Source: Acidimicrobiia bacterium (GTDB lineage: Bacteria; Actinomycetota; Acidimicrobiia; Acidimicrobiales; AC-14). Taken from it: a stretch of DNA of 36,874 bases. Position 1 is the stretch's first letter; every line of letters starts with the position of its first letter. The stretch lies in NCBI GenBank assembly GCA_023265025.1, contig JAHFUP010000052.1, forward strand, positions 1 through 36,874, in the 5' to 3' direction. Position numbers and translations under genes: made by a program. Positions 16,260 through 24,133 of this stretch are shown piece by piece. The notes beneath the pieces are model-generated. The model was not told the DNA's origin, did not search any database, and saw only the letters and a list, made by a program, of their open reading frames with translations.

Positions 16260-17945
16260 ATGACGTCCATTGACGAACCGCCGCCCGCCATTGACGACGC
16301 AGTCTCCTTCGCCGACCTCGGCCTGCGCCCCGAGCTGCTCGGTGTCCTCGCCGGCCTCGGCTACGAGGAGCCGACGCCGATCCAGCGCGAGGCCATCCCG
16401 CAGCTGATCGAAGGTCGCGACCTGCTCGGCCAGGCCGCCACCGGCACGGGCAAGACGGCGGCCTTCGCCCTCCCGCTGCTCCAGCGCCTCACCGCCGGCA
16501 GCCGGCCGAAGCACCCGACCGCCCTGGTCCTGGTGCCAACCCGCGAGCTGGCCGTACAGGTGTCGGAGGCCGTCCACCGCTACGGCCGCGACCTCGGCGC
16601 CCGGGTCCTGCCCATCTACGGCGGGCAGCCGATCGGCCGGCAGCTCGCCGCGCTCGACCGGGGCGTCGACGTGGTGGTGGCCACGCCCGGCCGGGCCCTC
16701 GACCACATGGGGCGGGGCACGCTGCCTCTCGACCGCCTGGAGGTCGTGGTTCTCGACGAGGCCGACGAGATGCTCGACATGGGCTTCGCCGAGGACATCG
16801 AGGCCATCCTCTCCTCGACGCCGCCGGGCCGCCAGACGGTGCTGTTCTCTGCCACCATGCCGGCCCGCATCGACGGCATCGCCCGCCGGCACCTGCGAAA
16901 CCCGGTCCGCATCCACATGGGCCGGTCGCAGGTCGACGCCGGCCAGGCGCCGCTCGTCCGCCAGGTCGCCTACGTCGTCCCCCGGGCGTTCAAGATGGCC
17001 ACCCTCGGCCGCATCCTCGACGTCGAGTCGCCGACCGCCGCCCTCGTCTTCTGCCGGACCCGTGACGAGGTCGATCAGATCGCCGGCACGCTGAACGGCC
17101 GGGGTTACCGCGCCGAGGCGCTCCACGGCGGCATGACCCAGGAGCAGCGCGACCGGGTGATGGGCCGCCTGCGGGCCGGCACCGCTGACCTCCTGATCGC
17201 CACCGATGTCGCCGCCCGCGGTCTCGACGTCGAGCACCTCACCCACGTCGTCAACTACGAGGTGCCCTCCGCCCCCGACTCGTACGTCCACCGCATCGGG
17301 CGCGTCGGCCGGGCCGGGCGGGAGGGGGTCGCCATCACCCTGGTCGAGCCCCGCGAGCACCGGATGCTCAAGACGATCGAGCGGGTGACCAGGCAGCGGA
17401 TCACCGTCGAGAAGGTGCCGACGGTCGCCGACCTCCGCTCCCGCCGGCTGGAGCTGACCAGGGCCGCGCTGGAGGAGTCGATCCTCGAGGACGAGCTCGA
17501 GGGGTTCCGGGTGGTCGTCGAGTCGCTGGCCGACAAGTTCGACGTGATGCTGGTCGCGCTGGCCGCGGTCAAGCTCGCCCACGAGGCGTCGGGTGTGGTG
17601 GCGGACGACGACGAGATCCCTCAGATCACGGCAGGCACGGACCGTCCGGCACGGCCCGCCGGCGCCGCCCGCCCGCCGCGCCCGGCCCGCGGCCCCAGCG
17701 CCGGCATGACCAAGCTGTTCGTGGGTGCCGGCCGCAGCGCCGGCATCCGCCCGCAGGACATCGTCGGCGCCATTGCCGGCGAGACCCGCCTCGGCGGTCG
17801 CGACATCGGCGCCATCGAGATCGCCGACCGCTTCACCCTCGTCGAGGTGCCGGAGGCCGCCGCGGACGAGGTGGTGGCGGCCCTCAAGGCCAGCACGGTC
17901 AAGGGGAAGAAGGCGACGATCCGCCGGGCTCACGAGGACCGCTGA
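16260..17945 (+). CDS. deaD: DEAD-box ATP-dependent RNA helicase, DeaD/CsdA type
   Basis: 561 residues from ATG 16260; upstream frame lacks coding character and GGAG lies at 16244. Motifs in order: Q motif (FADLGLRPELLGVLAGLGY and TPIQ), Walker A AATGTGKTAAF, PTRELAVQ, DEAD in VVLDEADEMLDMGF, SAT, then ALVFCRTRDEVDQ, ATDVAARGLD and HRIGRVGRAGREG. After a Pro/Ala-rich linker (about residues 455-480) the last 80 residues form a DbpA-type RNA-binding domain (MTKLFVGAGRSAGIRPQDI). It unwinds RNA duplexes in ribosome assembly and cold adaptation. Single-gene unit with no sign of damage. Confidence 0.96.
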   Translation: MTSIDEPPPAIDDAVSFADLGLRPELLGVLAGLGYEEPTPIQREAIPQLIEGRDLLGQAATGTGKTAAFALPLLQRLTAGSRPKHPTALVLVPTRELAVQVSEAVHRYGRDLGARVLPIYGGQPIGRQLAALDRGVDVVVATPGRALDHMGRGTLPLDRLEVVVLDEADEMLDMGFAEDIEAILSSTPPGRQTVLFSATMPARIDGIARRHLRNPVRIHMGRSQVDAGQAPLVRQVAYVVPRAFKMATLGRILDVESPTAALVFCRTRDEVDQIAGTLNGRGYRAEALHGGMTQEQRDRVMGRLRAGTADLLIATDVAARGLDVEHLTHVVNYEVPSAPDSYVHRIGRVGRAGREGVAITLVEPREHRMLKTIERVTRQRITVEKVPTVADLRSRRLELTRAALEESILEDELEGFRVVVESLADKFDVMLVALAAVKLAHEASGVVADDDEIPQITAGTDRPARPAGAARPPRPARGPSAGMTKLFVGAGRSAGIRPQDIVGAIAGETRLGGRDIGAIEIADRFTLVEVPEAAADEVVAALKASTVKGKKATIRRAHEDR

Positions 17946-18039
17946 TGGGTCAGGTGACGGAACGCCGGTGGCGATCAACTGGGCGGCTTCGAGTCGTCGA
18001 CCGAGAAGCGATACCGGCTCGCGCCTTCCCGTGCGATAG

Positions 18040-18390
18040 GTGGATTCGGTGAATTCGGTCGTCCGCGTCTGGGACATGGGGGGCAGGCTCGTCGGGACCA
18101 TCGATGCCGATCGGAGAGTGCTGCCTGCACGCGGCGACTTCGCAGGGACCGTGGTCGCCACGGTCGACGGCATCGACGTATGGATCGGCGGGTGTATCTT
18201 CGGATGGGTCGACGGCGACAAGATCATGTACATGCGCCCAGGGATGGGAGCGCCGATCCAGGCTGGAAGGGTCGACGGCACCAAGATCTACTCCCGGAAC
18301 GGGCTTGGCGACGAGAGGCTGATCGGGACTACCTCAACGTCCGATCCTCCTGCGGCCGCGGCTGCACTCATAGCCCTGAAGTGGGCGTAG
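18040..18390 (+). CDS. Small beta-repeat hypothetical protein
   Basis: 116 residues from GTG 18040 (GTG 18049 also possible). It shows repeated short strands of the pattern RLVGTIDADRRVL, VDGDKIMYMRPGM and VDGTKIYSRNGLGDERLIG, which suggests a small beta-propeller or beta-roll-like protein. Slightly lower GC than its neighbours. No signal peptide. Function unknown; a good hairpin follows the stop. Confidence 0.6.
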   Translation: MDSVNSVVRVWDMGGRLVGTIDADRRVLPARGDFAGTVVATVDGIDVWIGGCIFGWVDGDKIMYMRPGMGAPIQAGRVDGTKIYSRNGLGDERLIGTTSTSDPPAAAAALIALKWA

Positions 18391-18403
18391 ACGACTCGTA
18401 GCC

Positions 18404-18426
18404 CTCGCCCTCGGTCGGCGGGCGAG
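18404..18426 (+). terminator. Terminator-like hairpin
   Basis: Arms CTCGCCC (18404-18410) and GGGCGAG (18420-18426) with a nine-base loop, 13 bases after the stop of the small beta-repeat gene. No T-run; assigned from position and stem strength. Confidence 0.5.
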
Positions 18427-18479
18427 CCGGGTACCGGGGCCGGGCCAGGTGTGAGGGCAAAGCTGCGCAGCGACGACCA

Positions 18480-19142
18480 TCAATCATCTGGGCCGCCGGG
18501 CGCCTCGTATCGGGCCGCCCGGTCCTCGGCCTGCCGGACGGAGTGCTCCATGGCAACGGGATCGGCGGCCGCGTCACGGGGCCGTTCGGGCCACGTCTCG
18601 ATCGTCTCGCCCGCCCATTCCGCCCACCGGTCGAGGCACTCCAGGAAGTCGTCCAGGAAGCGCCCGACGAGCATGTTCACCGCCGCCCGCTCGGGATAGA
18701 GGCCCCGCCCCTCCAGGTAGCTCCGCCCGACCTCGACGTTGACCAGCGTCCGCTCGTGGGCCCACGCCCGGGTGTCGAGCAGCGTCCGCCGGATGTCGTC
18801 GGTGGTGCCGTTGTCGGCGAAGAACACCTTCATCAGCTGCTCGAACTCGAGCACCGGCCCCTGGCCGGGCGCGGCCACCCACGCGGCAAGGGCCCGCCGG
18901 CCCTTGGGCGTGATGCTGTAGACGGTGCGCCGGCGGCGGCCGACGGCGCCCTCGGCCGCCGCGGCCAGCCCCCGGTCGACCAGCTTCCGCGGCTCCTCGT
19001 AGACCTTGCTCCGCGCTCGGGGCCAGAAGCGGCTGAGGGTGCGGTCCATCTGCTGGGCCAGCTCGTAGGTCGTCGAGGGCCGCACCGCCAGGAGCCCGAG
19101 CAGGGCGTAGGACGTGGACGTGAGGTCGGCGGCTGTTGACAT
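18480..19142 (-). CDS. PadR-family transcriptional regulator
   Basis: 220 residues, ATG 19142 with AAGGGGA upstream. N-terminal winged helix with the family signs SYALLGLLAVRPSTTYELAQ, SKVYEEPRKLVDRGL, and the wing RRTVYSITPKGRRALAAW. The C-terminal half is the long helical dimerisation domain of PadR subfamily s2 (Vir_act_alpha_C). PadR proteins repress a neighbouring gene until a ligand binds. It is divergent from the methyltransferase and the 65-base gap holds two interleaved inverted repeats, one covering its own ribosome binding site, so it probably controls both genes. Confidence 0.92.
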   Translation of the reverse strand: MSTAADLTSTSYALLGLLAVRPSTTYELAQQMDRTLSRFWPRARSKVYEEPRKLVDRGLAAAAEGAVGRRRRTVYSITPKGRRALAAWVAAPGQGPVLEFEQLMKVFFADNGTTDDIRRTLLDTRAWAHERTLVNVEVGRSYLEGRGLYPERAAVNMLVGRFLDDFLECLDRWAEWAGETIETWPERPRDAAADPVAMEHSVRQAEDRAARYEAPGGPDD

Positions 19143-19146
19143 GACG

Positions 19147-19192
19147 GTCCCCTTGGGAGTATCAACGTCGTACCAAGGGGACTATACGACGT
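19147..19192. promoter_or_regulatory. Interleaved inverted repeats between padR and methyltransferase genes
   Basis: Repeat 1: GTCCCCTTGG (19147-19156) and CCAAGGGGAC (19173-19182), perfect 10-base arms. Repeat 2: ACGTCGTA (19165-19172) and TACGACGT (19185-19192), perfect 8-base arms. Each straddles part of the other. The left arm of repeat 1 overlaps the Shine-Dalgarno element of the padR gene. Likely PadR operator(s), or alternative hairpins in the short leader. Confidence 0.65.
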
Positions 19193-19210
19193 CCCGGGGA
19201 GGAGCTGGTG

Positions 19211-20050
19211 ATGGCGACGCTGCTGGCCAACGTGCGCATGGCCGAGGCCTGGGACGGCGACGAAGGCGCGGACTGGGCCCGGGACTGGGAGCGCTACGAC
19301 CGGTCGGTGCGGGGCTACCACCGCCTGCTCCTCGACGCCGCCGCGATCCAGAGGGGCGACCGGGTGCTCGACGTCGGGTGTGGCAACGGCGAGACGACGA
19401 GGGACGCGGCCCGGGCCGGTGACCGGGCGCTCGGCGTCGACCTGTCGTCGCTCATGATCGAGCGGGGCCGGTCCCTGGCCGCCGCCGAGGGCCTGACGAA
19501 CGCCACGTTCGAGCAGGCCGACGCCCAGGTGCACCCCTTCGAGCCGGCGGCCTACGACGTCGCCGTCAGCCGCTTCGGCGCCATGTTCTTCGCCGACGCC
19601 GAGGCTGCCTTCATCAACATCGCCGCCGCACTCCGCCCGGGTGGTCGCCTGGTGATGGCGGCGTGGCGCGGCGTCGGCGACAACGAATGGCTTCAGTGCG
19701 TGTTCGCCGCCCTCGCCCAGGGCCGGGACCTCCCCGTGCCCCCGGCCGGCGCCCCGGGCCCCTTCGGCCTCGCCGACCCCGACCGGGTCCGGGCCGTCCT
19801 GGAGTCGGCCGGCTTCGACGGCGTCGAGCTGGAGCGGCTCGACCAGCCGCTCTGGCTCGGGACCGACGGAGACGACGCCTATGGCTTCTTCAAGGGCACG
19901 GGCATCGTCAGGGGGATGACCAAGGACCTCGACGACGTACAGCGCACCGAGGCTCTCGACGCCCTGCGCGCGACGATGGTCGACCACGACGGCGCCGGCG
20001 GCGTCGAGTTCCGATCCGGCGCCTGGCTGACCACCGCCACTCGGCGGTAG
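19211..20050 (+). CDS. Class I SAM-dependent methyltransferase
   Basis: 279 residues from ATG 19211, with GGGAGGAG upstream; a GTG one codon earlier is also possible. Motif I is VLDVGCGNGETTRDAA (about residues 53-68), motif II region LGVDLSSLMIERGR, then FEQADAQVHPF and ALRPGGRLVMAAW. Methyltransf_25/11-type fold; the substrate cannot be told. Control by the divergent PadR regulator suggests a role in stress or metabolite detoxification. It ends in TAG next to the stop of the convergent UPF0016 gene. Confidence 0.88.
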   Translation: MATLLANVRMAEAWDGDEGADWARDWERYDRSVRGYHRLLLDAAAIQRGDRVLDVGCGNGETTRDAARAGDRALGVDLSSLMIERGRSLAAAEGLTNATFEQADAQVHPFEPAAYDVAVSRFGAMFFADAEAAFINIAAALRPGGRLVMAAWRGVGDNEWLQCVFAALAQGRDLPVPPAGAPGPFGLADPDRVRAVLESAGFDGVELERLDQPLWLGTDGDDAYGFFKGTGIVRGMTKDLDDVQRTEALDALRATMVDHDGAGGVEFRSGAWLTTATRR

Positions 20051-20614
20051 CTACACGGCGCTGACGATCAGGATGGCGCCGAAGACGAAGAACGCCAGGG
20101 CGGCGCCGATCTTGATAGTGCGCTCCGGCAGGCGGCTGCCCAGCGCGCCGCCGGCGACGATGGCCAGGGCGTCCGCCGCCACCATGCCGAGGGTGGAGCC
20201 GGCCCACGTGCCCCACGCACCCTCGGTCGTGGCCAGGGTGATGGTGGCCAGCATCGTCTTGTCGCCCAGCTCGGCCAGGAAGAACGCCACGCTGGCCGCC
20301 ACCACCGCGGACCGGTTCGACCCTTCCGCCTTGGCCTCCTCCTCCTCGGACAGCGTGTCGCCTCGGAGCGTCCAGGCCCCGAACCCCAGGAACGCCACGC
20401 CGGCCACGATGGAGATGGCCGTCGTGGGCAGGGCGGCGCCGACGGTCACCCCGACGATGACCGACACGGCGTGGACGACGGCGGTGGCGACGGTGATGCC
20501 GGCCAGCACCGGCAGCGCCCGGTAACGGGCGGCGAAGGCCAGGGCCATCAGCTGGCTCTTGTCGCCCAGCTCGGCGACGAAGATGACGCCGAAGCTCAGG
20601 AGCAGCGCATGCAT
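20051..20614 (-). CDS. UPF0016 / GDT1-TMEM165 family cation transporter
   Basis: 187 residues with six hydrophobic segments in two inverted repeats, each carrying the E-x-G-D-(KR)-(TS) signature: ELGDKS at about residues 15-20 and ELGDKT at about 113-118. An acidic loop (LSEEEEAKAEG) joins the halves. The family exports Mn2+ or exchanges Ca2+/Mn2+ for protons in bacteria, yeast and mitochondria/Golgi. No Mn-sensing riboswitch is seen in the 48-base gap upstream. Confidence 0.94.
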   Translation of the reverse strand: MHALLLSFGVIFVAELGDKSQLMALAFAARYRALPVLAGITVATAVVHAVSVIVGVTVGAALPTTAISIVAGVAFLGFGAWTLRGDTLSEEEEAKAEGSNRSAVVAASVAFFLAELGDKTMLATITLATTEGAWGTWAGSTLGMVAADALAIVAGGALGSRLPERTIKIGAALAFFVFGAILIVSAV

Positions 20615-20662
20615 GGGAGGGGCGGCCGCAGCCTACCGGCGGCGCCGGACATACCCTGAGGA

Positions 20663-21199
20663 ATGCGAAGGCGCCGGCACTGGCCTCGCGTGGTGGTCGG
20701 CGTCCTGCTGTGCGCCGTCCTGGTGGCCGACGGCGCGGCACTGGTCCTGGCTGGTCTGACGTCACCTTTGCGGCCTCCGGTCGGCGCGGCCGGCGTCGGC
20801 GAGGGGCCGCGGCCGGTCGTGCTCCTCGCCAGCATCGAGAGCACCGGCGTCGGCTTCGCCCGCCTCATCGCCACGCTCCAGGCCGGCGGCACGCCCGTCC
20901 TGGATTTCGACCCCGCCCGTCCGGGCTCGCAGGCGTTCACGTTCAGACCCACGTCGGGGGACCAGCACATTCCCGACGTCGCCGCGTCGATGATGCAGCC
21001 GGCGATCAGGGCCGCGCTGGCCGGCGGCGGGTACGACCCCGACCGCCAGCACGTCGACGTGGTCGCCCACTCCGTCGGCGGGCTCCTCGTCCGGTTCCTC
21101 GTCGAGCGGCCCGGCGGCGCCGACCGGATTCCGGGTCCGCCATCGGGGTACGGGAGACTGGCAAGGTTGTCCCACATGGCCCGAGGAGCGCCCCTGTGA
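20663..21199 (+). CDS. Truncated lipase-like alpha/beta hydrolase ORF
   Basis: 178 residues with a basic start and hydrophobic segment (VVVGVLLCAVLVADGAALVL) as signal anchor. The body reads like the front half of a lipase/PGAP1-type hydrolase, with PRPVVLLASIESTG and the nucleophile elbow VVAHSVGGLLVRFL (GHSxG class) near residue 138. Thirty residues later it ends, so the acid and histidine of the triad are missing. The end overlaps the GTG of phoH (GTGA). Probably a remnant, kept because it sits in front of phoH or used only as a coupled leader. Confidence 0.6.
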   Translation: MRRRRHWPRVVVGVLLCAVLVADGAALVLAGLTSPLRPPVGAAGVGEGPRPVVLLASIESTGVGFARLIATLQAGGTPVLDFDPARPGSQAFTFRPTSGDQHIPDVAASMMQPAIRAALAGGGYDPDRQHVDVVAHSVGGLLVRFLVERPGGADRIPGPPSGYGRLARLSHMARGAPL

Positions 21200-22590
21200 C
21201 GTCGCCCGCCCCCACCGTTCCCGCCGCACCTTCCCGGGATGCGCCGGCGGCGGAGACCAAGATCGTGGTGCTCGACACGTCGGTGCTGGTCGCCGACCCG
21301 GGCGCGGTCCACGAGTTCGACGGCTGCGCGGTGAAGGTGCCGCTGACCGTCGTCGAGGAGCTGGACGGCCTGAAGACCCGCACCGACACAGTCGGCCAGA
21401 CGGCGCGTGAGGCGCTGCGCCGGATCGAGGCCATGCGGGTGTCCGCCGGCGGCTCCCTGGTCGAGCCGCTCACCCTGCCCCACGGCGGCACGCTGGCCGT
21501 CGTCCTGAACGGCGTCAACAACAAGCTCCTGGCCGAGCACTACCTCGATCCCGCCAACCCCGACAACCGGATCATCGGTACCGCGCTGGGCCTCCAGCAC
21601 CGGGGGACAACGGTCGAGGTCGTGTCCAACGACGCCGCGCTGCGCATCAAGGCGGCCCACGTGGGCCTGGCCGCCAAGGAGTACGTGCCGGTGCCGGCGT
21701 ACGGCCGGGAGGGCGACACCGCCGGCTGGCTGACCGTCGAGGGGGTCGACAGCGCCCTCATCGACCGGCTGTTCGACGAGAAGAAGCTCGACGCGGGCGA
21801 GCTCGACCCGTCCGTCGTCCTCTACGAAAACGAGTTCGCCGTGCTGCGGGCCGGTAAGCAGTCGGCCCTGGCCCGCCGGCGGGGCGACCAGCTCCACCTG
21901 CTGCGCCAGAACCAGGACGCGTTCGACCTCAAGCCTCGCAACATCGAGCAGCGGCTGGCGCTCGACCTGCTGCTCGACCCAGCCGTCAGCGTCGTCGCCC
22001 TCGACGGCCCCGCCGGCACCGGGAAGACCCTGCTGGCCATCGCCGCCGGCCTCGAGCAGGTGTGGAACCATCCGTCCACCCGGCGCTACGAGCGGATGGC
22101 GATCTACCGCCCGCTGGTCGCCGTCGGCCGCCAGGAGGTCGGCTACCTGCCGGGCACCCTCGAGGAGAAGCTGGATCCGTGGATGGGCGCCATCCACGAC
22201 GCGGTGGTCGCCATGAGCGACGGCCGGCGCAAGGGGGCGGCGGACGAGATCATCACCCAGATCACCGCCGAGGGCCGGCTCACGATGGAGTCGGTGACCC
22301 ACCTGCGGGGTCGGTCGCTGCACGGCCAGTGGATCCTGCTCGACGAGGCCCAGAACCTCGAGCCCAGCCTGGCCAAGACCGTGCTGACCCGGGCCGCCGA
22401 GGGCACCAAGGTGGTGTTCACCGGCGACACGAGTCAGATCGACGCCCCGTTCCTGTCGGCCCACAACAACGCCATGTCGGTGCTCACCGCCGCCCTCGGT
22501 CGGGGGAGGGGCGGGTCGCTGTTCGGGCACATCCGGCTCTCCCAGGGCGAGCGCAGCCCGCTCGCCACCCTGGCCGCTGCGCTGCTCTAG
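21196..22590 (+). CDS. PIN-PhoH family ATPase/ribonuclease
   Basis: 464 residues from GTG 21196, with GAGGAG seven bases upstream. Residues about 20-150 form a PIN domain (VVLDTSVLVADPG, VVEELDGLK, VVSNDAALRIKA). Residues about 245-464 form the PhoH P-loop part: Walker A LDGPAGTGKTLLAIAAG, RPLVAVGRQEVGYLPG, Walker B WILLDEAQN and TGDTSQID. YlaK/PhoH2-type proteins couple ATP-driven RNA unwinding to PIN cleavage. The catalytic acidic residues of the PIN domain appear to be present (D of LDTS and EE/ND motifs). Confidence 0.95.
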   Translation: MTSPAPTVPAAPSRDAPAAETKIVVLDTSVLVADPGAVHEFDGCAVKVPLTVVEELDGLKTRTDTVGQTAREALRRIEAMRVSAGGSLVEPLTLPHGGTLAVVLNGVNNKLLAEHYLDPANPDNRIIGTALGLQHRGTTVEVVSNDAALRIKAAHVGLAAKEYVPVPAYGREGDTAGWLTVEGVDSALIDRLFDEKKLDAGELDPSVVLYENEFAVLRAGKQSALARRRGDQLHLLRQNQDAFDLKPRNIEQRLALDLLLDPAVSVVALDGPAGTGKTLLAIAAGLEQVWNHPSTRRYERMAIYRPLVAVGRQEVGYLPGTLEEKLDPWMGAIHDAVVAMSDGRRKGAADEIITQITAEGRLTMESVTHLRGRSLHGQWILLDEAQNLEPSLAKTVLTRAAEGTKVVFTGDTSQIDAPFLSAHNNAMSVLTAALGRGRGGSLFGHIRLSQGERSPLATLAAALL

Positions 22591-22591
22591 G

Positions 22592-23056
22592 TCAGGCGTC
22601 GCGGACGAGGAAGTCGACGGCCAGCACCACGGGGCCGTCGACGGTCAGGTGGTGGGGCACCCCGGGCGGGATGGGCTGGCGCTCACCGGCGGCCAGCCGC
22701 ACCTCGACCGGCGGGGTCGTCTCCATGGCGAACCCGATCGCCCCCTCGATGACCCGGAGGCAGCCCCAGCGGCCGTCGGCCACGACGTGGTTCCGCCGCA
22801 GCGCGGCCGGCAGGGTGTCCTGGTCGAACGGGCCGGCGGTCCTCGCTACCTCCAGCCCGCCGGGAATCTCGGCCCGGTCACAGAGCGGGCAATCCAGCTC
22901 CGTCTCGACGTGCTCGGCGCGGCCGGCCTCCGTCGTGACCCAAGGCCGGTTCTGGAACGGTGGGCGGTGGCGGATGTGCTGACCGTGCAGGCACGACAGC
23001 TCGGCGACCCACTCGCCCGCGTCGTCTGCGTGAAACCCGGTGATCCGGCGGAGCAT
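22592..23056 (-). CDS. DUF3565-DUF1971 fusion protein
   Basis: 154 residues. The first 65 match the DUF3565 pattern: GFHADDAGEWVAELSCLHGQ, HIRHRPPFQNRPWV, CPLCDRAE; the His/Cys set looks suited to metal binding. The rest is a DUF1971 cupin-like domain related to the TehB/YeaR tellurite-resistance module (DTLPAALRRNHVV, GRWGCLRVIEG, PPGVPHHLTVDG). Elsewhere the two domains are usually separate proteins. A role in oxidative or nitrosative stress is guessed from YeaR. It lies 13 bases after the MEDS gene, so they may be cotranscribed. Confidence 0.82.
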   Translation of the reverse strand: MLRRITGFHADDAGEWVAELSCLHGQHIRHRPPFQNRPWVTTEAGRAEHVETELDCPLCDRAEIPGGLEVARTAGPFDQDTLPAALRRNHVVADGRWGCLRVIEGAIGFAMETTPPVEVRLAAGERQPIPPGVPHHLTVDGPVVLAVDFLVRDA

Positions 23057-23069
23057 CCCGGCTGCCCGT

Positions 23070-24023
23070 TCAGCGCCGGTGCATGTGCAGGCGGGCGACG
23101 GTGCCGGCGGGCGACGTCCGCAGCTGGAGCAGGTCGCAGAGCTGGTTGACCATCCAGAGGCCGCGCCCGCTCTCGCCGTCCGGCGCCGGCCGCATCCGGC
23201 CGACGAGGGGCTGGCGAATCCATCCGCGGTCGCTCACCTCGCACACCACGCCGCCGGGGGTGGTCCAGACCCGGACCGTGCCGGCGCCGCCCCCGTGGAG
23301 CAGGCTGTTGCCGGCCACCTCGGTCACCGCCAACAGGAGGTCCGAGAGCTCGGCACGACCGAGGGCCTCGCCCACCTGTTCGAGAACGAAGTTGCGCACC
23401 GATTCGAGCGAGGGCCCGATGAAGCGCAGCTGGTCGGGGTCACTGGGAGGCTCCGGCAGGACGTCCTCGTCCGGGCCCACCCAGCCGTCGCCCCGGTAGT
23501 CGGTGCTCCGGCCCTCCCCCGGCCCGTACGTGACGAAGCGGTGGCTCTGATGGGCGGCGGCGATCACGTCGGGCCTGAGCGCCGTGGTGTCGTACGGGCA
23601 CAACAGGCGCCAGGGGACGCCGCCGGCAAAGGCGACGTTCAGCAATGCCTCGTGGCGCTGGCACTCGAGCAGCTCATCCGGTGTCCGTTCCGGGTACACC
23701 GGCTCGCCGATGCCCCGCACCTGCCGACCTTCGCCGCTGGCGGCGAGGAACTCGCGCCACGCCGGGATGATCCGGGCCGGGTTGTGGCCCACCGTCGCCA
23801 TGTCGGCGAAGGCGACCCGGCCGGCGCCGGCGCCGAGCGCGGCACGGAGTCGTTCGATCTTCTCGGCGCCCACGACCACCAGCACGGGCTCGTCGGCGCG
23901 CAGCCCGGCCTCGATGAACGGAACCGTGCCTTCGAGGAAGGCGGTGGCGCCGGCGTAGAGGAACGCCTCGTGCCGGAAGGCGACGACCGACTCGCCGGCG
24001 CCTCGGAGCACGACGTCGCTCAC
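23070..24023 (-). CDS. MEDS domain-HATPase anti-sigma-type regulator
   Basis: 317 residues from GTG 24023 (an upstream TTG would add three). N-terminal MEDS sensor domain (FRHEAFLYAGATAFLEG, VGHNPARIIPAWREFL, LLCPYDTTAL) and, from about residue 220, a GHKL ATPase of SpoIIAB/RsbW type (VTEVAGNSLLHGGG, VCEVSDRGWIRQP, GRGLWMVNQLCDLLQL). Such proteins switch sigma-factor or anti-anti-sigma partners in actinobacteria. No partner STAS gene lies nearby. N-box Asn and the G-rich lid are intact, so ATP binding is expected. Confidence 0.9.
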   Translation of the reverse strand: MSDVVLRGAGESVVAFRHEAFLYAGATAFLEGTVPFIEAGLRADEPVLVVVGAEKIERLRAALGAGAGRVAFADMATVGHNPARIIPAWREFLAASGEGRQVRGIGEPVYPERTPDELLECQRHEALLNVAFAGGVPWRLLCPYDTTALRPDVIAAAHQSHRFVTYGPGEGRSTDYRGDGWVGPDEDVLPEPPSDPDQLRFIGPSLESVRNFVLEQVGEALGRAELSDLLLAVTEVAGNSLLHGGGAGTVRVWTTPGGVVCEVSDRGWIRQPLVGRMRPAPDGESGRGLWMVNQLCDLLQLRTSPAGTVARLHMHRR

Positions 24024-24133
24024 GGTTGGCAATCCACGCCAGTCATGCGGTCGCTACTCTACGCGTTCCCCGGAGGGCGCCGATCACGCACGGTGGCGTG
24101 CGCGATGGTCGCCATCAGGGGTAGACCGGGCGC

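Noticed and set aside
18368-18577. 69-codon minus-strand ORF
   Set aside because: Pro/Arg-rich with no family signs, and it overlaps the end of padR and a hairpin.
20615-20662. Possible manganese riboswitch upstream of the UPF0016 gene
   Set aside because: Only 48 bases separate the divergent starts, too short for the yybP-ykoY fold, and no conserved loops are visible.
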